Source: Maea johnstoni (Eukaryota > Annelida > Polychaeta > Spionida > Magelonidae). From it: a DNA stretch of 64,000 nt. The position numbers and the translations under genes were made by a program. The notes below the pieces were generated by a model. It saw nothing but the letters and a program-made list of their open reading frames with translations. It ran no database searches and had not been told where the DNA came from. This document shows positions 33,140 to 43,736 of this stretch, one piece after another. The stretch is taken from assembly GCA_963942565.1 (NCBI GenBank), contig OZ012690.1:20313629-20377628 (forward strand), read 5' to 3'. How positions within the stretch are numbered: the stretch's first letter is position 1; every line of letters starts with the position of its first letter.

Positions 33140-34440
33140 CATTTCACATACATATAAAAATTTAATATAGTGGGTCATGACTCCACAAACGGCCCGTCGA
33201 GCCCCACGCAATATATACTCATATACCCCTGTCTTCTATGACCAGCGGACACACCACTAAACAAACACATATTCTATAGCCCATATGTTCAGCACCTGCC
33301 GACATATAGACAGTTGGTCTACAAATACCTGGACAACCTCTGATCATACCATCATAGGTCTCTCACCTCAGAGACCAACAAAACATAGTAGTCAAAACAC
33401 TTCACTGAGCAGTATTTCCAGTGAGATTATATATCACTATCCATAAAGTTTTATCGCCTCATGACCATTCTTATGTCACTCATCAATAAAATGGAATATT
33501 CAAACACTTTTCAACATTAGAAATTCAAATAACATTAACATAAGACTTCCTTATCTAATGGGCTTTTCTATCATTTGTAAAACTGAAACTATATATTCCT
33601 GCTCATTGAGGACCATCAACACAGAGTGTCCGTCATACCTTAATTTCACCCTACTAGTTTTCTCACCTTGAAGAGGCAATCTTGTATCAGGTACCATTAT
33701 CACATAAGGAAGGTGCATTATCCTTTCCTAATCTCTGTAGGTTCTTCCCCTCAGAGGCAGTCTCATACCAAATTACTTCATGTACGCTGTTTTATCCAAA
33801 CAAAGTCTTAATTAACCTTTATAACATAAATTTCAAACCTTATGACAACCTAATACATAACCAAGTAAGAGATCACGTTATGAATTGAATATGGTCTCTC
33901 ACAATCTTCCTAACTTAGTACATAACAAAAATCATGTTATAAACCAAATATCATGTCACATATTCCCCTCATTGAGTTTCACCAAATTATTTCAAGTTCT
34001 ATATACATAAATATATATAGATATCATAAAAGCATTTCTTACACTAATAAATATGAGATGTGTCCACCAGCCACAGTTAACAGAAAAGATCAGGAAAGAC
34101 CAAAAAGGTATATCTTGTTACAGATCATACATACAATAGAGGATGTACTCCGCATCCAACTACGTTCTTATAAATTTTACATTTTACAGTGCAGGCCATG
34201 GTGGTGCTGCATGGGGACCATGTCTTAAAGCCTTTACATCTGGCTTATCCAAGTTGTACCAATTGATCTGTCATACTGGATAACCCAGCATGACAGAACC
34301 AGTTGTCATGGCCCCAAACAGAGGAAAAACAAACAGCACCACCACCACCTTTACATATATATATATATATCACCCATAAGAGCACCCAGGAACACAAAAA
34401 CATATATATAGTACACCTGGATAATCCATAGTGCACTTCT
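33140..34440. other. Unassigned AT-rich sequence
   Basis: 1.3 kb between the foldback element and duplication copy B. A short AT run at 34358-34370 is the only repeat I see; no gene is supported. Confidence 0.4.
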
Positions 34441-34663
34441 GCCAGTGAGGCTGGCTACTTAATATTTTACATATAAGGTGCTCCCATGGGCGATATATCA
34501 GTTTTTTTGCTCCCCCATAGGGCCGTGGTAACTCGGCCTTACCAACATTCTGGTTTACTCATGAATGTATATGGTAGTGGCCAGTTGGTTATTAGTATGG
34601 TAATGTCTGTCATTCCGTCAGTATCCCTGTTTTCTTGTCTTTCTGTCAGATTTCCAGGTCAGT

Positions 34664-37441
34664 TCAGAATCTGTACAGTCGCATTGTATTTAGTCTCATC
34701 TGTTTCATCACCTCATTCAGAGGTTTCCCTTTTCTCTTTGCTAGTTCAGCCATGACGTCTAAGACATCTGAGGGACAACTAAATCGGTATGATCTGGTTG
34801 GAAAGTGTGGACTGTCAGTTTCACATATAAGGTTTTCTAGTGGGAGTCCTTCAGGGCCATATCACAATAATTGCGACGGAGAAATTTAAAAATTAATTCC
34901 ATTTTACCGATATGAAGTGAAGATGTACTGAAAATAGACATCCTTAAGTGTACAAAAATGAAAAAAATCATAACCTTAACCCCTCCACCTCACATAAAAT
35001 TGACTTTTTACCTTAAAAATTCTTTTTTTAGTGTTGCGGACGGAAAAGTGATTAAAATCATTTTATTTTTGATAGGGTTGTCAGAAATACACTTTTTTGG
35101 TGTCTTTTTGTAGATGTGAGTCTGAAGTACATTACCAATGAACATATTTGATTTGGTGGTCATTGATCAATGAGGTATTGAACTGGTTTGATAGCCATTT
35201 TCCCATCCGCAACAAAAAACTTTGAAAAGTTTCTATAAAAAATTCATTTAAAATGATAATGTAACCATTTTTGGAATCCTCTTACTTCATTATAATGCAT
35301 ATCTCTTAGTGTAAAAAAATTACAGAAAATAAATCACATAATTTGTAAAAATGGAGTTTGAAAATATTCCGTCCGCAACATTTAGTGCTGTTACGGACGG
35401 GAAAGTGATTGGGACAGGAAGTATGGCTGGCAGGCAAAAAGGTGACCAATGGCAGCTATGGATTTTCATCTCAATAAAGGATTCAAGGCACATACACTAT
35501 CACTCTATGGGTGGGGAATTTTCTAAAGAGATCCCTGTTGTTTTAATGGTATATAATGTACAGAAAAGAGGATTACAATTAGGTAATGGGCCTTGGAAGC
35601 TTGAGCAAAATTTGAGTACTACTCTGTTTCTTACATACATACTCAGCTTAATAGTTCCAACTGATTTAGCTGTGATGCCTCCTTTAGATCATTAAACAGA
35701 GAAGGTTGTGAATTTAGTTTGTTTTCTCAGAGGTAGATGATTTCACTCACCACCTGGTCAGTTTTAATCACTTCCTGTACAAATCAAGGTTGCTGGTATA
35801 GCCCAGACAATGTGGATTCTGTTTTACCTCCACTTCCCCCTCTCATCACCACCTCTGAATATCCAGTCTGGGGAGAAGAATAGGGTAGGGGGAAATTGCA
35901 TTTACCTCTGATTCTCCAGTCTTGGGAGGGAGGAAATAGTTGGGGGGAAATTGCATTTGCCCCGATTGACTGAATAGGTGGCTTCAGGATTAAGGATGTA
36001 GGGGTGGAGATTGATTGCATTTGCAGACAGGATGAAGGTTCACGTCTAGACAGTGTTGAAAGTGTACACCTGTACATTGACTTGGTCACTTATCATTAGA
36101 CCTATGCTAGAACCAATGAGAACTCATTATGAAAATTAATTAGATAAATCAGCATATTAGATGAGCAGGTTGAGAGCTAAATCATTTCTCCTCATTGCAT
36201 CATCAACATGGCATCAGGTACAGAGCGTTCCAGAAAAAGTAGAGAAAAGCAGAGAAAAGATCCTGAGAAAGTTGCTTCAAATGATACCTAAGTATCTGTA
36301 TTCTGAATGATTTATGAATATGTGTAGTTACTGAGTGTCTAGTCTCCTAAATACTTTAGAATACCTATGAGATAGTGTTATTCATACATATTTGATCTTA
36401 TTGACAGTTGGCTATTTTTTGGTCTCAGATCTAACATGTCTATTGGGTGTATGGAGAATTTATGTAGGTGTGCATTTATATCCAGTACTGGATATGAACT
36501 GAACTGGTATTCCTAACCAAACATACATATCATGAAAATCAGTGGTATATTCAAACTTGTAATAGCATCATTAATCAGTACTAAGATCCGGGTATATAGC
36601 CCTATTGCAATTTGGAGCACCAGCATAACTCCACAACCTGATTATAAAAATCTCTCTTAACTTGCATTGCTGTATATAGTTATCTTTTCCAATAGAAAAA
36701 ATGTAGAACATAGCGTTTTTCTTCTGAGTGTTTAGACTACTGATCTATGAATAATTTTGTATTAAACATTCTTATGTGAGTCTTCCATATGACTATTTTC
36801 TATTTTTGAGTGATATGATAAAATTTTGACCTCTTACAAATATTTTATGTACTGTATCCTTCCTCTACAGTACTTGCGACGAAACTTTCCCGTCCGCAAC
36901 GGTATACATTTTCCGTCCGCAACACTGAATAAATCCTCCAAAATTTGAGTGGGACGATCAAAATTTAAAATACATGCAGAAATAGAGAGTTGAGGACCTT
37001 GGCTACATTGCACATATGCAAAACTTTAATTTTCTTCAGTATTTGAAGAAGGATTTATGTTTTTGTGAAGGTATCTTAAACCTCCGTCGCAGAGTTTCCC
37101 GTCCGCAACAGCAATAAATTCATTAAAATCTACTATTTCGTCAAAATAATTTAACAAACTTTTTTTATTATAGTGTTTTAGAATGATATATCCATAGGAT
37201 AGAACAGCCAAATTAGGAAGTCTACATGAATTTAAAGAAAAATATTGAATTAAAGTCTCTAAAATTCCCGTCCCCAACGATTTGAATAGCTTGATATGGC
37301 CCTTCAATCAATTCTTTCATATGGTTTGGTCGCGTCACAATTTTGCCTGTTAAACCAAAACATATCTGAGGGAATGCGTCCATGAATTTTCTTGCTTCAG
37401 ATAGTCCGTATTCAAAACTATGATAGTGTACAGAATTTGAT
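34664..37441 (-). pseudogene. TatD-like exon split by a transposon
   Basis: The same TatD-family C-terminal exon as at 252-571, here cut in two. The C-terminal part lies at 34664-34853 and the N-terminal part (YHSFEYGLSEARKF, CFGLTGKIV) at 37303-37441. A 2,449-base TIR element sits between them, within the codons of LIEGLP. The break is clean, with a TTCA duplication, so the exon cannot give a normal TatD protein unless the insert is spliced out. Confidence 0.8.
34854..37302. mobile_element. TIR transposon with subterminal GTCCGCAAC arrays
   Basis: Comparison with copy A defines the insert exactly. The target is TTCA (34850-34853 and 37303-37306), and the ends are a perfect 11-base inverted repeat GGGCCATATCA. 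A motif close to TTTCCCGTCCGCAAC occurs about ten times. It is mostly in inverted orientation near the left end (about 34871, 35033, 35388) and direct near the right end (36885, 36909, 37095, 37264), with further copies at 35198, 35366 and 37081. Such arrays are expected to bind transposase. A short basic frame at 36209 (MASGTERSRKSREKQRKDPE) may be a relic of the transposase N-terminus. The superfamily is not assigned. Confidence 0.85.
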
Positions 37442-37978
37442 ACATTTAATTCCTTTTTTTAAAGAAAAACATATTGAGGTAGAGAAAATAGGGGTTTGGT
37501 CACTAGCTGCTAGGAAGGACACCCACAAGTAATGGTCAGTGACGCAGGTGTCACTGATGTAACAGGACTACTGGGTACCCGTGAACACTGCATGAGCACT
37601 GTTACACCGGTAAATACTTTACAATGGGGCATGTAGAGAATAGTACCATTTTTCACCAAAAGGTGGCAGATGTTCCAACCAGCCTAGGAGTCAAGTATGG
37701 CAGGGATTTAAGTAAGGGGTAAGCTTGCAATATCTCAGCTGAAACATGAGCTACAGCTTCATGGAGCCAGTACAAAAGGGAGAAAATGTGAATATATTGA
37801 GAGGTGATGTTAATTTCATTACTTTCTCTAAATATGATGAATATTTTCATCATTTTAGATGCTACGTTGATACTTCTTATAAAGCCATTATGTGACACAA
37901 TGATAATGGAACAGAATCTACCACTGGTATAATTTCTCATAGATGAATACTTTATACATATACAATGACTGACACACA

Positions 37979-37981
37979 CAC

Positions 37982-38063
<82 letters not shown>
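37979..38063 (+). repeat. (AT)n array
   Basis: AT dinucleotides inside the transposon at 37626-39570, preceded by a short CA run. Confidence 0.95.
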
Positions 38064-38066
<3 letters not shown>

Positions 38067-38231
38067 TATATGTATATACATATCTTAATGTATATGTATA
38101 TAGTATTTATTCATAAGAAGTTATACCAATGATAGATATTATCATAAGTGCCACATAATGACTTTATTATCGAAAAGTATCAAAGTAGCATCTAAAATGA
38201 TGAGAGAGAGAGAATGGGGGGTTCAAATATA

Positions 38232-38701
38232 GACAAATTATGTTATTAACGCAGACAAAAAAGACTATTCTCATTGGATGTGTTTTCCTCGTGTGAGTAG
38301 CGCAAATGGGATGTAGTGTATCATTTTGTGTGAATATAAGACTATTAACCGAATACCTTTTACCTTTACCTTCATATTGATGCCTATTCTCAATGTCACC
38401 ATATTCATGGAATCACGCTTGACATCCTCTACTCAAACTAGATTTGCTATGGTAAATGTCTAACAGGACAAATTATGTTATTAACGCAGACAAAAAAGAC
38501 TATTCTCATTGGATGTGTTTTCCTCGTGTGAGTAGCGCAAATGGGATGTAGTGTATCATTTTGTGTGAATATAAGACTATTAACCGAATACCTTTTACCT
38601 TTACCTTCATATTGATGCCTATTCTCAATGTCACCATATTCATGGAATCACGCTTGACATCCTCTACTCAAACTAGATTTGCTATGGTAAATGTCTAACA
38701 G
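38232..38701 (+). repeat. Tandem duplication, 2 x 235 bases
   Basis: 38232-38466 and 38467-38701 appear identical base for base, so the duplication is recent or is an assembly error. It lies within the transposon at 37626-39570. Confidence 0.93.
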
Positions 38702-39599
38702 GTATAGGATACTCATGCAGGAAGTAACCATGTAATCCAACAAACATATCCTAGGTAGACGGTTTCCCGTATGTACCAAGTTAAAATCATAATAAGATAC
38801 TCATGAGAGTCTGCATGTAATCTTAAGAAAGGAAATATTTGCACACTATACTGGATAAAGTTGGCTGGGTCAAACTTTCTGTATAACTGGATCAGTAATC
38901 CTAATGGCAATAACCCACAGTTGTAGGCTTTTTAGGATATTCATGACCCTTTATTCTGCTATGGCAGTAGGGAACACAGCACTACATACCCATCCTGTGA
39001 ATAAAGTACATCTAGCTTGGAAAACCTAGCTGACAGTGTGGGTATAGGCATTTCCAATGGTATTTAGAATATATATTTACTTGAGAATAAACTAATTAAA
39101 AAGTAAACAACTTGATGTTATCCCCGTAATCCCTATTATGTAATAAGTAGCTATCGGTGACATTCCAAAATTGGGCAAATAATAGCTTTAACTAGCTTTT
39201 ATTTTAACATAACAAATAATATCTGCTTTGGTAAAGTTTAGTTTGCACCATAAAAAAGAAGAATCCAGAGAGAAGTACCTAGATGGGTGCTGAGTGATAA
39301 TAGGGAGTGTCATTCTATTATAAATAATGACACAAATTTGACATTCATTTGCATTTTTCATTCAAATTACTATATTTACATAATAAAAGTGGTTATTCTC
39401 AGCCTATTTTAGTGTCTGTAAAGGGGAGATTGAGAGCAGAGCACTCAATCTTGCACCTTCAACCAACAAGCAGCTTATGTTTTCAGTACAATACCCCCAT
39501 CAACTTAGGGTGGGTGACCCACTGCCCCCTCTTTTGGGCAATTTGGAACTAAGATTTCTTTACATGCCCCATTAGCCAATACTACGATACTACAAATTC

Positions 39600-39624
39600 A
39601 CTACTACTGCTACAACTACTACTA

Positions 39625-39703
<79 letters not shown>
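39600..39703 (+). repeat. (TAC)n microsatellite
   Basis: Counterpart of 786-893. Confidence 0.97.
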
Positions 39704-39706
<3 letters not shown>

Positions 39707-40289
39707 CATCCATAGAAAGACACATACTACAATGAAGCTACAAGGACGTCACCTGGGTGTCCCCTTTACTGCTTTCATTGCCATTGCAAGAAACTTTGAT
39801 AAAGCCATTGATATCAAGTATGCATTCGTTTGTAGAATGCTTCAGCTCTGTATTTTAGAACTGTTATACCCATCCATGTTTTGGTGAATTTTCCATATTG
39901 AGGAAAAGGGCCAAAACCGTTTCCTGCTTGTGTGCAAGCCTTTGGGAGCTTCTGTAATAGATGGTCTTTCACTCTGCTCAGTGACAGCCTTGGCATTCAC
40001 AATTGATCTTATTATGTCGAAAATGGTGTAGGCTTTAACATGTATAAAAAATCTCAAAATGACCCTTTATTCACAAATGAACCCCATAAACCTCCTTAAA
40101 TACCTTGACCCGGGAACCATGATTACTTAGAGGGATATAAAACGGAAGCCTTATCTGGACTATAGATCTTAAGACATTCATCACTATGCACCAGGGGGCA
40201 ACTAGTGCTGATTGAGCGAACATTTTGCCAACGCCTAGGTCTACAATGGTTGTGGTCCGTAAAGAGTCCTAACTTCTGCTGTTAATTTT

Positions 40290-43090
40290 AAGTATATATA
40301 TACTTTATTGACTGTAAGTAAACTACAAAATACATATATAAATCAAACATATAAATAAACATCAAGACATATCAAAATTATGGGTGTTAACATACGCTTG
40401 CGAAAATAAATAGAAACTTGTTAGATAAACATATAATAAAAAAGAAAATTGCGTCAAACTTGCTGCAACAAAAGGACCCTCAGGCAAAAGAGGGTACGCG
40501 CCTGTGTAAGGAATGATTGTCAAGCATATGTCATTGTCGCCAGGGCCATCTTAAGTCTTATATAAAACTATCCTATCCCTTCATTACGTTCAAGGACCAG
40601 TTTATACATAATGTGGATATTTCTACCCGCAACCTTCCAAATTTGCATCATCAGTTCATCGGTTACATTAGGGATGGCTCCGCCCATCAGGTAAGGGAAG
40701 ATATCAACCATTACGGCAAAATTTCTGCATATCCAGCAGTCTGCTCTATTTCTGTAAACATAGTAGCTCGCTCTTGCTGTAACATCGCGCACTGAAGGAC
40801 CAAATGCCTAGCATCCTCTAAAGCAGCGAGGTCGCAATGAGAACATACACGGTTAATCCTAGACTGGTTTTCCAGTCTTAGATCGTCTGTTTTTAAAAGA
40901 CTGGCATGACAGACCAAAAGAGCCATAGTTTCACAGAAATAGATGCAGGGGTGGTCTCTATCAGATATTGCCCACCGAGTTAAATACCTGGGGCTCACAT
41001 TCACAGTACTCAGGATATCCAGATTCCTCCTCAAGTTAATTTCAATACGCCATTAGGTATCTTCAAGAGACCATGCTTTATCCCACACCATTTTCTTCCA
41101 TGTACTTTTCTCTTAGTAGTTACCCAATAGGCCTGGTCCGGAACTAGCCTGCAAGCCATGTGCTTGAAAGATATTTTCATTACCCTGGGTCAATCTTCTT
41201 ATCTGAGTGGCTTGGACTACATGTCTTCACAACAGAGCCAGTCCTAAACACGGGGTGGTTTCACAGCATTTATTCCAATTTTTGGAATAACAGGGATGAA
41301 ATCTTTATTTCTATCACTACCTGTAAAGAAACTTAATACTTATTTACAAGATGGGTAAAATTATAGGTGATTAAAGAATATCTGAGCTAATTTCTTTATG
41401 TGATAGCAGCCGACACCCTTGATCTAGCGCGAGACCCAGATTGATTGATGGAGGATGGCCAGGTACCCATTGGAGAAAAACTGAAACAACAAGTGGAAAA
41501 TACAGAGAATTTATCAATCTTGCCTCCTATCTATATGTTTGATATAGATTAATACATATTGCAATTGTCTGATCATGAAACCCTCAAGAAGTATGACAAG
41601 TTAGAGGCCTTTACTAAGTATAAAGTAGGCCATGTACTTGATTTGCAGACAATGTCTTTCCCTAATACAAGAAGATCATTTTCAACCTGCATACTTTTAT
41701 GGAAATAAAAAAGAACCTCCTTGTTCAGGAGAGGGTGTTATTCTATAACTGCTATATTTCACCACACTTAATTTAAATTACTGTTGTTCAGTGTGGGGAA
41801 ACTGTCTGACAAATCAACAATACAGGATAACTAAATATAAAAAGCGGGCAGCTGCCGATCAGTAAATTTCATCTTCTGATCTATTCAAAAAGCCTAAATG
41901 GCTCCCTTTTCCTATATATGTGGAATACCAACTGGCTGTTACTGTATACAACAGCCTTAATGAGTTAAACCCCATTATATGAAAAAACTTTTCTCCTAGT
42001 ATACACAAGAAAACCACAGCTATAATACTCAAAATGCAACCTCCTCACTATTAGCTCCTCCAAAATTTAATAAATCAATTGGGCAAAAATGTATTTCATA
42101 TGCAGGGCATACGTTTGGAATGGCTTAACTGAAGTAATCCGATACCTAAAGTCTTGATACCTAAAAGCAATGTACTCTACAACTTTGTAACTTCTTGATT
42201 TGTATATATCGTTCGAGACGCATCCAACCTAAGCTGTAGAGACTACTGGCATTTTGAACTCTAGGGTGAAAACGTTGTATTCTCTTACAGGTGTAAGTTT
42301 GGAATTCCTCGAGTTCCCTCAAACTATCATTCAGATGCCAAACTTCGCAGCCATAAAGGGCTACCGGTACAACAATGGACCAAAAAATGATATTACAAGT
42401 CGGCATTGTTAGGCCACATTTGCGAATACCCAAAGCTGTCAGTGCATTAAAGGTTCTACAGACCTTGGTTAGGCGTGCTGTTACACCCGAGGTATCATGG
42501 GAAAAAATACTTACATTGATCCCTACATGCTCATAGGTCACCCTTTCTCTCACCCTCTCAGGGCCTAAGGTAAACGCACGGTTCATAGAGTTCCTGTTGT
42601 GTTCCCTCCGGCTCTAACCAAACACCAATATACCACTTTTTTTGGCGTTGAAGTCGTATCTCCAAGTACACCCGTGGGCATATACAACTTCCATCACGCG
42701 GTCTTACCGGGGCTGGCAGCTGCCAGGTCATCAGCCTACCCTACGGGCATGCTCGGAGTTGTAAAGAGGCTACAGCATAGGGTAGATCGCTTAAGTTGGT
42801 CCAGATAGGAATTAATGAAGACTGTGTATTTTAACAACGACATGTACCCTCCTTGATGGATAACAGTAACATACTCAGGCCAGAAGGTATTTGACTCCAC
42901 TTTCCACAAATCACTCTCATTGACCGTAAGATTACAATTCGCGTTTGCACAGTTAGATAAAAGCTGGAATGCTTTAACATAGCTGATTATCACTCCACGC
43001 TTTCTACAGTGACCCCTCACTCTCAGCTCTAGGTTCTTCTGGTTTGTCGCACCTAGAGTAGTCGTAGTATTGAACACATTTTACTTTTCC
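40290..43090 (-). mobile_element. I/Nimb-like LINE, copy B
   Basis: The counterpart of 1482-4708, keeping more of the 5' side. On the minus strand IHQGGYMSLLKYTVFIN, then LDQLKRS and an ADDLA catalytic motif lie at about 42870-42720. The thumb (CTWRYDFNAKKSGILVFG, GIRKCGLTMPTC, VALYGCEVW) and the C-terminal zinc finger (CSHCDL...HLVLQC) follow. The TIR insertion of copy A begins here at about 41126 but its right part was deleted, joining it to the LINE at about 42190. The 3' tail is at about 40290-40315. The frame is broken in several places. Confidence 0.78.
42161..42586 (-). CDS. I/Nimb-like LINE ORF2 fragment (copy B)
   Basis: 141 codons from the thumb region (EHVGINVSIF, GIRKCGLTMPTC, FWSIVVPVALYGCEVW, CKRIQRFHPRVQN, LGWMRLERYIQIKK). 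The last residues come from the sequence joined by the copy B deletion, so its C-terminus differs from copy A. Confidence 0.7.
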   Translation of the reverse strand: MNRAFTLGPERVRERVTYEHVGINVSIFSHDTSGVTARLTKVCRTFNALTALGIRKCGLTMPTCNIIFWSIVVPVALYGCEVWHLNDSLRELEEFQTYTCKRIQRFHPRVQNASSLYSLGWMRLERYIQIKKLQSCRVHCF

Positions 43091-43736
43091 ATTTCCCTAA
43101 AAGTCGTCAAGAGGCGATGTCAGTCTGGTAATTGAGAATAGATAGTAGAACCTCCAAATCTGCTAACTGCATAAATGACCACTTTTTTCAATACATGCTG
43201 TTGGACTATTTTATCATAGAAAATCACCCACTAATACGCAGTAAACCAATATGCAGGATTGTTATAGCATGGACATTCCATACATCTTTCCCTTCAAAAG
43301 AATATATAACACTATATATTAAACAAGTAAATATAGTACATTTAAGCACCCTTAACCACGCCACCTGCACCAATGACTTCTCAATTTCTTGCTTTTTGAG
43401 TTATTTTGATTAAAAAATGACATCAGCGGCATTGCATACATCCTCTCATTCAAAATGATACTACAATGGAACCTGTCTACATTGAACACTCACGAGAAAT
43501 GAAAAAGTGTTCAATGTATGCAGGTGTTCAATGTATCCAGGTTCTGAGTATTTGGAGGGAAACATATCACCAGCACATTAGAGAGTTTCACATCAGGATG
43601 AGATGGTGCATGGTCTATGAAGAGCAAGTTGTTTCTGTTATGGGATCAACTTTCTTCCCAGTAGGCAATTCCTTATTCTATTACTCATGTTTTCTGGTTG
43701 CTTCCAAATTTTGGGCTGATTAGGGGGACCATAGTT

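Larger units (their letters stand above)
37626..39570. mobile_element. TIR transposon with AT duplication (ISL2EU-like?)
   Basis: Again defined by comparison with copy A. The ends are GGGGCATGTAGAGAA and, reversed, GGGGCATGTAAAGAA, and AT is duplicated (37624-37625 and 39571-39572). A two-base AT duplication is known for ISL2EU elements of the PIF/Harbinger group, so that is my tentative class. The interior has an AT array and a 235-base tandem duplication but no transposase. Confidence 0.8.

Noticed and set aside
35351-35695. 114-residue frame inside the TIR element
   Set aside because: It starts near and runs through subterminal repeat motifs and shows no domain; I could not support it as a gene.
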